This document shows, one piece after another, positions 1 to 8,123 of a stretch of 8,134 bases of DNA. The notes under the pieces were generated by a model. That model ran no database searches and was not told where the DNA came from. It was given only the letters and a program-made list of their open reading frames with translations. This DNA comes from Bacteroidales bacterium (GTDB lineage: Bacteria; Bacteroidota; Bacteroidia; Bacteroidales; P3), in the NCBI GenBank assembly GCA_004551865.1, contig SFPR01000064.1, forward strand, positions 1 through 8,134. The letters are read 5' to 3'. The translations under genes and the position numbers were made by a program. Positions within the stretch are counted from its first letter, which is position 1. Each line of letters begins with the position of its first letter.

Positions 1-513
1 ATTAGAGCTGAAAACAAATCTCAATTGGAAATTGTTTCCGAACAAATAGTTGAGGTGTTTCAATGAATAGACTACCTTTGTCCACGACTTTGTTCCATCA
101 AAGTAGTTGTCGTCATTATTGTACCAGTTGTCTCCGTAGCCGTCTTCTTTTGCTCCGAGTAATACCCATTTGCCTTCCCAATTGAGATACTCAACATACA
201 TCTTGGCTGCACCCGCGTTAGTGTGCATTCTCAACATGAAGCTCAAAGTGTCAGGCTTTACTATGTTTACATCGAAAATTGGAGAATACAAGATACTTTC
301 ATTGTTTTGAGGGTGTGTTCCCGAGAGTTTGGTCTTCCAACAATTTGGTTCGGAGTATGCCGATTTTATTGCACTGTTATCTGCATCCGGTTGTCCCATT
401 TCCCAACAGTTTGTTGGGTTTAACGCACTCGCATTGTAAGCATAGAAGTGGTCGTTGCCCTCCTCCTCGTCAAACGATGTTGCATACGGAACGACAAAGG
501 TTCTGAATATGTA
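1..513 (-). other. Domain: MAM/jelly-roll-like, truncated by the window edge
   Basis: Residues ~2533-2703. It begins FVVPYATSFDEEEGNDHFYA, then CWEMGQPDADN, CWKTKLSG, ESILYSPIFDV, DTLSFMLRM, a DGYGDNWYN loop and SWTKVVYSL. It is cut at QLRFVFSSN at base 1. The order (FD start, W-E-x-G-x-P, C-W-x-T, LySPxFD, LRFxF) matches MAM-like lectin-fold domains found after GEVED or CARDB in secreted Bacteroidota proteins. Most of the domain is present. The protein continues left of the window. Confidence 0.72.
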
Positions 514-3500
514 CGAATCTACTCTTACCGTGTCATTGTCGCGGTCTTCGTCTGCCGCAAGATCGACGTATGCAATAAAGGTATTTGTTCCCAAATTGAG
601 ATTTACGTTTCCGAGATTTACGACTTCTATTTCTCCACTCATAAGGTTTCCGTTCCAAGTGTAGGTTGTTGCAGGCTGGTCATTGAACTGCCATACTATG
701 TTGGCAGATGTCATAGGGTTCAAACCTGCATTTCGCATCAATACAGACACAGGAGTTTGTACGTTGGAAGAAAGTTCTGTCGGCGATACAAATCGTTTAA
801 GCTCTGCATTGACCTGCTTTGCTGTTTTGACAAATACCAAGTAGTCTTCAATCTCTCCCCTTTGGAGATTGTCGCAAGCCGAAAACTCTTCTTGGTTTCC
901 TCCTTGTTTCAACATAACTCTCATTCTGGTTATTCCGTTGATTGTATTTGCCGGAACGTTGATTGTTCCCGAAACAACAGCTCCCGAATATGCGGTGTCG
1001 CTCAACACACATTCGTTGGCTGCAAACTCTCCGTTTCTGTCCCAATCAATGAATACTCTGACCCATGCTCCAACTTGAGAACCCGCTTCCATTGGTGTGG
1101 AGTTTTCTACATGTATGTTCATCTGGTCCGGTACTCCTTTGTAAAGAACAGGCATGGTTATAGTCTCGTCAGTTGTGAAGTTTGAGTAGGTGTTTCCGGA
1201 AGGTGTTGTAGGATTATCCATTGTTCCGAGTTGAACTCTTGAAATATCCAAACTTTCTGCACTACCTACGTTTCCTGCACAATATAGTGTGCCTCCGTTC
1301 TTTGGTCTTACCGAAAGGGTTACGTTGGTTGTGTCATTCAATGCTGTATAATCGCCCGGCATATCTGTCCATGCTCTCACTGCGTATGTCTTTGACGGAT
1401 TTGACATATCTGCCAAAGCATTGAAAGTATAAATGTATTGTTGGTTTGGCTGAATGGTTTCTGCACAAACTTCATTTACGATGGTTGCTTCAGCTGTTGA
1501 AGGTGAGGTTGGCTTGACTGAGTATGATACAGGTATATTGTTGATTGGTTGTGTGCCATAGTTCTTCAACATTACCTTGATTGTATCACCTGTTGTCATA
1601 TATACCCATGCGTCTGCCGGCGGTTCAACAACAACGTGTGCCGAAGCATCGATGGCAGCTCTCGGATCCAAGTGTACGGTAACAGCTGTTCTGTCGCTCG
1701 CACAAGGGTATGCTCCCGAGGCGTTCACTCCCACATAGAATGTTGTGTCGTCAAACAACTGCGAAGTAGTATATACTTTAGATGTGTTGTAGCTTGTAGG
1801 CGCATAGAACGGATCCGGCGAGTTCATGTTGGAATACCACTTAATTGGCAAGTTGTTTACTTGTTCTGCCATAGGGTGTCCCCATGTTCCGTATGGAATA
1901 TAGTCGTCTGTAACGGTTGGTGCAGGTGGTGATACCTTGGAATTGACAACCTTTGCTGCCGATGCAGTATCATTCAACTGCTGATTGTCGCCCACAGTCT
2001 TGACACAAGTCCACAATCTCCATGCAACATCTTCTGTTCCCAAAGGATACAAATCGGCATGGGTGTTGAAGGTGTAAGTCAATGAAGCTCCCGGTTGCAG
2101 ATTTTGGTAAGGTGTCTGTGTGGTTATGTCGGTGTATGGGAATGTCAAAGTTTCGGTAACAGTCAAATCAGGTCTGTCTTCAATCCAATAGGTTAGTTGA
2201 ACAATATCTCCCTGCTCTATGTTCCTTTCTCCTACGTTCTTAATCTTGGTTTGTATCTGTACATCTCTCAAAACACAACGTTCCGTTATCTGTACCGTTG
2301 ATTCCAATTTCAAGTCCTTTGCAGGAACTGACAAGAAATAGGTGTAAGCCGTATCGTTCATAGGGACTGTATCTCCTTCCATGACCGTATATACCATTAC
2401 ATACAAATCGTCTGTATATGGGTCGTTCAATGGTGGTGTGAAAGTACCGGTGAAAGTATATGTTGTGGTTTGCAAAGATGCCAACATTCCGGTCCATGTT
2501 TCGTTCAGCATTTGAATTGCTGTCTCAGAATCTCTTGTAGGTTTGAGTACTGCAACAAGATCTACACTGCTGATGCTATAATTACCAAAGTTTTTCAACT
2601 CTACTTCGACTGTCATAGGGTCGCCCTCTACATATTCGTCTCCTTGAACAGGGTTAATTATTCTCGGAATACCTGTATCGTTGCCTGCAAATTGATATTC
2701 GTATGCTCCAATTGTCGGCTTTGGAGACACAGGTCTGAAATGTCCCTCTATATCTACCGGAACATCATCTATCGGTTCGGCAACTCTTACAATGTCAGTA
2801 GGGAATGTCAATGATAAAACGGAATCACTGACAAACGAGTTCTCGACACTTACTGACTGTGCGTCCATAGAGTTTGCTGTTTGAAGCAATGCCAAAGTCG
2901 ATTTGTCGCTCAACCAATATACGAACTTACTTCCGTTGGTTATGTAGTTGTTGTTGTTTGAGAGTGCAATTTGTGTACCCGGAGTTTGAACATAGTAGGC
3001 ATATCCCTTGCCACTATTGTCCAAGTTGTTATTTTGAACAAAGATGTTGGAACCAACTTTGCCTATGGACAAACATTTTGATGCTGTGTTGTTGCCCTTT
3101 GACGGCTCCAAGTAAACGGTATTATAGTAAACGTTCATCCAATCGGTGGTATCAATGTCTATTCCGACGTATGCCAAAGCCGAAGATGAAGTTCTCGAAC
3201 CTATCATCGAGATTGCATTGTTTGCCACAAAGGCAGGTGTAAATTGTGTTGCGGTAATCTTCTTTAACGATATACCGGTTCTTACGGCAGTTCCTTTCTT
3301 TAAGTAGATGATGTTGGACATTACTTGAAGATTTCCGCCAATATTGGATAGGTCGATTGCAGATACAACAACCTTTGATGTATCTGTTGAAAGATAGTTG
3401 TCAGTCAATACCACGTCTTCTGCTTTATCTATCTTGATACCACTCAAACCAAATTCCAAGAAATTGTTATTGGTCATTGTTAAAGAACTTGTCGTGTCAA

Positions 3501-6500
3501 AAACTTCAAATTGTATTGCCGAACCGACAAAGTTGCTTGCAGAAACAACAAGGTCTGATGTCTTGGCAACTCTAAGCATTGTGTTGGTTATGCTCTTTTG
3601 AGAAAGCATTTGAACATTGGTGAAGCTGATATTTGATGAGTTCTCTATGTTTACTGAGCTTACCGAAGTTGTGTCGGCACATTGCAAAGTCAAATTCTCA
3701 AAATGTATGTTTTCTACTCCGTCCATGCTTATCACATATTTGTCTTCGACAGAAGGAGCAGGCGTGTATGTCAAAATTGTCTGGCTGTTGTCGGCAGCAA
3801 GTCCCACAAATCTGATGTAATTTGTTTCTGATAGTCCCGAAATGCCAGGTATTGTGATTTGTTCATCGTATGTGCCTGCCTTAATCTCAACTCTTATAGG
3901 TCCGCAAACACCCGATGCGGTCAAATCTGCCATCAAATTGCCTATCGAAGAGTAGTTATCTGTTGCATCCGGTCCGATGGTTACGATTGTTTCAGAATTG
4001 TTATTTCCTATACATGAGGAGAAATGAGATCTGACTGTGTCGTTTGTGTGTTCGCTGTCGCAATCTTTTACTAACCAAACAACCAAATCAACTTCTCCGG
4101 AAGTGAATGTGTAGTTTCCGAGAGTTACAACCTCTGTGGCATTTTGAGCTAATGAACCTGTCCAGTTGTAAACGCTTTGTTCAACTCCGTTTATTGACCA
4201 ATGCAAATCTACACTTGACAATAAATCTGCTCCAAAGTTCTTAAGCTCTACTTGTATAGGCGTTGCAATACCTGACATCACTATGGCATTGTCTTGAGGT
4301 GCTACAACCTGAGGCAAACCTACCTCACAGCTTGGAGCAGGTGCAACATTCACCACAACTTGTGTCCTTTCGCTTTGACAACCATACTTGTTAATTCCAA
4401 ATTGCATATTAGGACGTTTGGTGTATGTTGCAGTCGGAGCTCCGGAATATTGGCAGGCACTATTAGTTGCGCTATGATATACAATGGTTGAAGTAAAGTC
4501 TGTTGTAGAATTGTAAGTCTTAACTTTTCCCGTTGTTGTAGTTGTGCTATAACATACTTCGATAACAAGGTTGGATACTCCGTCATAATAGAATGGTGTT
4601 GCAAAGCTCATGTCTTTCCAAACTTCCGACATTGGAGGTGTCTTTGTTATTGTTACCGAATTGGAGTAAACTTCTTGCAAGTTGCCAAGCCAAGTGGATA
4701 GTTCCGTTTCGTTAGTCATTCCCATCTTGATAGTGTAGTCGGTCATGGTAACATTGGCATTCTCTGTCTTGACCTTGAAGCCCAAAGATGTTATTACACC
4801 TTCTCCCAATGTGGATAACTCTTCTGCCTTAAACAAATATTGTTCTTTGACTTGTTGTTTGCTGTAAGCAAATGGTGTAGGTGCTGCATCACTTGTATTG
4901 GTTGCAGTTCCCGTTCCCAATACTTCAACACTCGCAGTTTCGAGCAAAGCTCCCACATAGAAAGTATCCGTAGTATATAATAAAGGTGTAGTGTAATCGC
5001 CTCTTGACAGCTCGACGTGTGTTGAAGGGTCGTCATACCAAATTGTAGTAAACGGACTTGTAGCCGTCAATGTGGTTGAGCTTGCATACGGAATGGAAAC
5101 ATCAGACGACAAAGGAGCCGTAGGAGTTTTCAAAGAAACAATTTGTATTGACGAAGTATCATTGTCGTGAACAATATCTTCAGCTAAGGTAGTACAAACA
5201 AATACATCAAAGGTTGTTGTTGCTGTGTTGGCAACAAGGTTTAGAGGTTGAGAGAGTACAAACTCTGCAAACTCAAATGGGTTTATTGTTCCTGTATATG
5301 TGTCGGTATATTGTTCAAACACTCCTCCGTTCTTTACACTCCAATAAGATATTGGAATGTTTGAAACAGGCTGCAATCCCATATTGGAAATCTTGACTTT
5401 GACTTGTTCAAAACCGAGGGTACATACGCTGTCTTGGTCTATTCCTACAAAGCTTACTTCTGCAATTCCAGGATTGTAGGTTGGTGTATTTTGAATATGA
5501 ATGTTGCATACAGCCTTGTGTCCCAAGCAACCATTATTCTCATAAACCGAAAGACTATTGTCGTATGTTCCTATTGTCATCGGATTTGTTGCAGAGGCTT
5601 TTACCCAACCTGCTTGAGTGTTGGCAGAAGCTGATGTTCTCACAACGCCGGCTGTACCTGTCAATGTAAGATTTGAAGACAAGCCGTTCCATATTGTACC
5701 AGGCACTCCGTGAGCTGCAACAAAAGCACCGCCGTTTACAGCCACCGCATCAACAACGGCATTTGCAGCATCTTTGATTACAAATCCTGTTTTCTTATTG
5801 GTTGCTACCGTTCCCGTTCCAATTCCAAGCACACCATCTTGAGATATTGAGGTAGCACTGACAGGTAACAGTACAACAGAGCTGTTTGCTGCAAGTATAT
5901 ATCCATCAGGGAAGGTATAAGTTTTGGTTGCCGTGGTAGGAAGATTGTCAGATGTACCCGAATAGTAAACAAACTTGTAATCTGTCAAGTCAATATCTCC
6001 ATCTCCCAAGTTACTTACTTCGTATGCGTTTGCTGTTGTAACCCATGAAGGCAATGGAGAGGTGATACCCTCATCTACACTTGCCGTTCTGCTAAACTGC
6101 AATTCTGTTATCTTCAAAACAGGAGCTTCATGATTTGCCGAAAAATAGAATGTGGTATCGCTGTACAGAGGCTCTGTGGTAAGAACATGAGACTTCAAGA
6201 AATAATTTTGGTCATCAAGGTTTTTGAACCAATAAATCGAATCGTTGGAAGTTATTGTTACCGTGGCAGCATCTCCATAATTCACATTGACATTTTGAGT
6301 TGCCATGGCAGGAAGCTGATACCTTGAATTGATGAGTATTCTCACCGTATCATTTGTGTTTACCGTATCGGCAACAAGAGAAGAATAAGCAGTCAAAGTT
6401 CTTGTTGCAATCGTACTTGTTGAAGACAAATCTGCGGTTTGAGTAAATGTGAACACATAATCTTCACCCGGAACAATATCATGGTTGATTGTACCTCCGT

Positions 6501-8109
6501 TTACAGGAGTGGCGTTATCAATTCTGTAATACATTCTTGCAGTATTGGCAGGTATGGTATTGGCACTGATGTTTCTGTAAGATACACTTACGGTTTCTTG
6601 TCCGAAGTTACAACTTGAATACATTCCCAAGCCGCTTTCTGTTTGTTCATAGTCGCCGTTGTTGATTGTTACCGACAAAACGTGAATGTTGCTTGTAGGA
6701 GGTTCAAACTCCAAGGCTCCAATACAAGGATTTGTTGCCGGTCTGCTTCTTCCATAGAAGTCATCGGTAACTCCTGTTATCGCAACACCTTTCTCACACA
6801 AGAACGTACTTGTGGAGTTCAAGTCATTCCATGCTGCAAACAAAGGGTCTTCTGTGTAATACGAAGCTGTCTCCGAAGTTAATGTCTGCCAAGACGCAGC
6901 ATCTTCCACATTAGTCGTGTTGTATTTGAAAAGCGGATTGGTTGATGAGCTTTGAGCTTTATAGTACATATTGTTAGAAAGCGTGAATGAGTTTACAGAC
7001 TCACCTGTAGGCTTCAACCATGCTGCAAATCCCAAACCTTCGGAAACTATTATGTTGTTCTTGACATTGATATTGGCACTTGTTTGTCCCTGACTACCCA
7101 AATTCAAAGCAGTTGCCTGTTTACCTTGAAGGGAAGCATCGGCTGCATACATATTATTATATACAATATCAACACCGGCTCCCGACAAGAACTTGATACA
7201 TGAAGTATGGATATTTCCTACGCCTGTGTTGGTATTGTTTATACTGATTTTGTTGTTGGCAATCTTGGCAGAGCCGTTAATTATCTGCGAAAGACCGATT
7301 GCAGTAATCTTTTCCAAAGAGAAAGTGTTCTTGTTAATATTGAAATTCTTAGCGGACTGCAACATCATCGCATACTTCTCTCCTCCCAACGTAGGTCTGT
7401 CAGGGTTTGCAACGAAAGTATTTCCGCTTACAATCAATCCATCGTTATACTCTGCATACACAACATTGTCCGACACTGTTGCAGTACCATTGATTGTAAC
7501 AGCTTCATAGTTGAAGGTATTATTTCTTAGCACAATGCCGGAAGACATGGCAGTCGGAGACATACCTTTTATATTTATAACCTTTGTTGCAATAGCTCCA
7601 AAGGTACAACTATCAATCGTAATGTTGTTTGCCGCCGACACCTCAATGATACTTGTAGGAATATGAGAGCAAACGCTCTGAGTATTATCAGCTCCATAAA
7701 CCACACTTGCAGGGAAGCTACATTTTTTGAACTCTATATTACTTGTGGTCGAAGACATGAGAACCACATTCCTCTCGGCAGACACTCCGCCCAAATTGTC
7801 CTGATAATATTTTGAAGGAAGTACCTTGATGTTTTCAAATCTCAAAAACTTCGATCCCGACAAATCAAATGCAGAATAAGAACCTTTGAGGGTATCATTA
7901 ACATAGAACACAGCAGGTGTTGTGCTGCTTGCCGAGGCAAAGGTTACCATATTAGTGGCACTTGCTCCCTGAATATTCGTAGGAAATCGCAGAATATCAC
8001 TATAAGGAACGCCGTTTACAGGGTCTATCTTGATTGTAACAGTCGCCGCCCAAAAAATTCTAGGCAAGAAAAAATAACGCAAACTGAAAGTATGTAATTT
8101 CCACAAACG
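1..8109 (-). CDS. Giant multidomain surface/secreted protein (beta-helix, CARDB, Ig-like, LTD, GEVED, MAM-like), partial at both ends
   Basis: One minus-strand frame is open for 2,703 codons, from just after a TAA (8110-8112) through base 1. I translated it completely and found no stop or frameshift. The product is a string of extracellular beta-sheet modules: two parallel beta-helices (residues ~21-469 and ~1366-1808), seven CARDB-like modules, three Ig-like modules (two carrying inserted domains), one GEVED and one terminal MAM-like domain. No catalytic motif or membrane segment was seen. This composition is known from Bacteroidota adhesins and other type IX secretion cargo, so a role in adhesion or binding outside the cell is inferred. 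The sorting domain expected for such cargo would lie beyond base 1. No credible start exists: the first in-frame ATG (7948-7950, residue 54) is inside the first helix, and only a TTG (8104-8106) lies upstream. The reliable coding region begins near 8050. Confidence 0.95.
514..825 (-). other. Domain: CARDB-like 7
   Basis: Residues ~2429-2532. It reads FVSPTELSSNVQTPVSVLM then RNAGLNPMTSANIVWQ, TTYTWNGNLMSGE, VNLNLGTNTFIAYVDL and the closing DRDNDTVRVD (NDT at 529-537). It joins GEVED to the terminal MAM-like domain. Confidence 0.75.
826..1302 (-). other. Domain: GEVED
   Basis: Residues ~2270-2428. It begins with Tyr-Cys (1279-1284) in GGTLYCAGN and continues with ISRVQLGTMDN, YSNFTTDETITM and the hallmark VFIDWDRNGEFAANE (DWDRNGEF at 1024-1047). 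After that come VPANTINGITRMRVML, a second Cys in FSACDN and the signature GEIEDYLVFV (GEIEDY at 841-858). Order, length (~155 residues) and signature all fit the GEVED family, common in exported Bacteroidota proteases and adhesins. The D-W-D-x-N-G-x-F loop could bind calcium, which is inference. Confidence 0.92.
1303..1665 (-). other. Domain: CARDB-like 6
   Basis: Residues ~2149-2269. After HVVVEPPADAWVYM it shows TIKVMLKNYGTQPINNIPVS, IQPNQQYIYTFNALADM, YAVRAWTDMPGD and the closing ALNDTTNVTL (NDT at 1330-1338). It leads directly into the GEVED domain. Confidence 0.7.
1666..1947 (-). other. Domain: Ig-like 3 (uninterrupted)
   Basis: Residues ~2055-2148. It reads VSPPAPTVTDDYIPYG, then PIKWYSNMNS, YTTSQLFDDTTFYVGV and directly YPCASDRTAVTVHL. 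This is the complete version of the module that is split in Ig-like 1 and 2, and it serves as an internal reference for where the inserts were placed. Confidence 0.65.
1950..2334 (-). other. Domain: CARDB-like 5
   Basis: Residues ~1926-2053. It contains VQITERCVLRDVQIQTKIKN with a following VGE turn, VQLTYWIEDRP, LQPGASLTYTFNTHADL and AWRLWTCVKT. It closes with QQLNDTAS (NDT at 1966-1974). Cysteines at 2275-2277 and 2005-2007 match those of CARDB-like 2 in position within the fold. Confidence 0.65.
2338..2685 (-). other. Domain: CARDB-like 4
   Basis: Residues ~1809-1924. It begins IPRIINPVQGDEYVEGD, then MTVEVELKNFGNYSISSVDL, TYTFTGTFTPP, DDLYVMVYTV and the closing PMNDTAYTY (NDT at 2350-2358). 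The ELKNFG turn and strand spacing match CARDB-like 3. It follows helix 2 as CARDB-like 1 follows helix 1. Confidence 0.75.
2686..4014 (-). other. Domain: right-handed parallel beta-helix 2 (complete)
   Basis: Residues ~1366-1808. It begins with the full N-terminal cap: ETITVGPDATDNYSSI, then a helix and GVCGPIRVEIKAGTYDEQITI with PGISG. Repeating coils follow with Asn turns: HFENLTL, SFTNVQM, TNNNF, TDNYL, MSNIIY, ANNAI, YNTVYL, QNNNL, SNNNNY. It ends with IEGHFRP and IGAYEYQ, like helix 1. Its length is close to helix 1, so this copy appears complete. Known relatives include polysaccharide-binding or lyase-like helices, but no active site can be assigned. Confidence 0.82.
4018..4329 (-). 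other. Domain: CARDB-like 3
   Basis: Residues ~1261-1364. It contains PIQVELKNFGADLLSSVDLHWS, a classic CARDB core with an ELKNFG turn (also present in CARDB-like 4). This is followed by YNWTGSLAQNATEVVTLG, GEVDLVVWLV and the closing HTNDTVR (NDT at 4036-4044). It links Ig-like 2 to the second beta-helix. Confidence 0.75.
4330..4386 (-). other. Domain: Ig-like 2, last strand resumed
   Basis: Residues ~1242-1260. The sequence YGCQSERTQVVVNVAPAP is the final strand expected for the Ig-like domain begun at 5133. It follows immediately on the end of the inserted module. Confidence 0.6.
4387..4947 (-). other. Domain: jelly-roll-like module inserted in Ig-like 2
   Basis: Residues ~1055-1241. It starts VEVLGTGTATN. 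Further along are KEQYLFKAEELS, GVITSLGFKVKT, YTIKMGMTNETELSTWLG, then W-K-D-M-S-F with TPFYYDGVSNLVIEVCY, ending in RPNMQFGI. The GTGT...YLF.AEEL...ITSLGFK...PF.YDG.SNLV.EV...PNMQF pattern recurs in secreted Bacteroidota proteins and looks like a jelly-roll/galactose-binding-like sandwich. I recognise the pattern but cannot give a family name with confidence. No catalytic residues are evident. Confidence 0.55.
4948..5133 (-). other. Domain: Ig-like 2, first part (split by an insert)
   Basis: Residues ~993-1054. It reads TPTAPLSSDVSIPYASSTTL, then TTIWYDDPS (conserved Trp strand) and YTTPLLYTTDTFYVGA (to 4948). The pattern matches Ig-like 1 and 3. The expected final strand does not follow directly but appears about 187 residues later at 4330-4386. 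Confidence 0.6.
5134..5484 (-). other. Domain: CARDB-like 2
   Basis: Residues ~876-992. It reads GIAEVSFVGID, then VCTLGFEQVKVKISNMG (the N-x-G turn typical of CARDB), PVSNIPISYWS, FAEFVLSQPL and TFDVFVCTT. It closes with HDNDT at 5155-5163. Two cysteines (codons 5422-5424 and 5194-5196) sit at the start and near the end of the fold. CARDB-like 5 has the same arrangement, suggesting a disulfide. Confidence 0.7.
5485..5566 (-). other. Domain: Ig-like 1, last strand resumed
   Basis: Residues ~849-875. After the LTD the chain reads VYENNGCLGHKAVCNIHIQ. This corresponds to the GC-x-S-x-R-x-V-V-V-x-V final strand of Ig-like 2 (YGCQSERTQVVVNV) and Ig-like 3 (YPCASDRTAVTVHL). It therefore looks like the missing end of the Ig-like domain begun at 6345. 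Confidence 0.55.
5567..6132 (-). other. Domain: lamin-tail (LTD) domain inserted in Ig-like 1
   Basis: Residues ~660-848. The features of a bacterial LTD appear in order: VLKITELQFS, YEVSNLGDGDIDLTDYKF (6024 down to ~5971), a FPDGYILAANSSVVLLP strand pair, GFVIKDAANAVVDAVAV, and a tail with WNGLSSNLTLTG, VVRTSASAN and WVKASATNP. LTDs are Ig-fold modules in many secreted bacterial nucleases and adhesins. No nuclease partner is visible here. The placement between two halves of an Ig-like domain is unusual; see the findings. Confidence 0.75.
6133..6345 (-). other. Domain: Ig-like 1, first part (split by the LTD insert)
   Basis: Residues ~589-659. It begins with RYQLPAMATQ and a VNVNYGDAATVTI strand, then SIYWFKN (the conserved Trp strand) and TTEPLYSDTTFYFSA. 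This matches the Ig-like domain often found beside Bacteroidota CHU_C-type tails, where a TTFYV strand is followed by a GC-x-S-x-R strand. Here the last strand is displaced to 5485-5566 by an inserted domain. Confidence 0.6.
6346..6702 (-). other. Domain: CARDB-like 1
   Basis: Residues ~470-588. It follows helix 1 directly, beginning NIHVLSVTI. The core strand is SCNFGQETVSVSYRN, followed by RMYYRIDN, a GEDYVFTFTQ strand and a closing NTNDTVRI whose NDT lies at 6346-6354. This strand order and the final (N)DT are typical of CARDB (cell adhesion related domain in bacteria), an Ig-like fold that usually serves as a spacer or adhesive module. Confidence 0.65.
6703..8049 (-). other. Domain: right-handed parallel beta-helix 1
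   Basis: Residues ~21-469. The segment opens with TVTIKIDPVNG and a GASATNMVTF strand/turn. It then shows recurring Asn turns about every 20-30 residues (RNNTF, SDNVV, SGNTF, NKNTF, ANNKI, YNNMY, KNNII, SNNMYY), the asparagine ladder expected of a right-handed beta-helix. It closes with the family's usual end: a Trp-Gln loop (ASWQTL), a DPLF element, an FYGRSRP element and IGALEF (6706-6723). The second helix of this protein has the same end. The usual N-terminal cap, present in helix 2, is missing here because the sequence changes character at ~8050. Such helices can bind or cleave polysaccharide, but no catalytic residues could be assigned. Confidence 0.8.
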
Positions 8110-8123
8110 TTAAAATAACGCAA
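8071..8123. repeat. 12-bp direct repeat pair
   Basis: The 12-mer aaaataacgcaa occurs at 8071-8082 and again at 8112-8123, 41 bases apart. Both copies lie in the anomalous right edge. Confidence 0.85.

Noticed and set aside
448..1185. Plus-strand open frame of 245 codons, the longest on that strand
   Set aside because: It lies exactly antisense and in codon register to the CARDB-7/GEVED coding region. It is open because the sense gene rarely uses TTA, CTA and TCA. Its translation is Cys/Arg-rich with no recognisable domain.
2686..4014. Polysaccharide lyase assignment for helix 2
   Set aside because: The fold is supported, but I could not place any catalytic Lys/Arg/Asp set typical of lyases, so only the fold is reported.
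2240..5036. Short minus-strand frames (for example 2240-2497, 4350-4604, 4794-5036) outside the main frame
   Set aside because: All lie inside the long coding frame in another phase, and their translations show no domain or signal.
7948..7950. First in-frame ATG as the gene start
   Set aside because: It falls inside the GASATNMVTF strand of helix 1. Recognisable helix sequence extends about 33 residues upstream, so it cannot be the natural start.
8104..8106. TTG as the gene start
   Set aside because: The resulting leader (W-K-L-H-T-F-S-L-R-Y-F-F-L-P-R) is a poor signal peptide interrupted by Arg and Pro, and the helix cap would still be missing.
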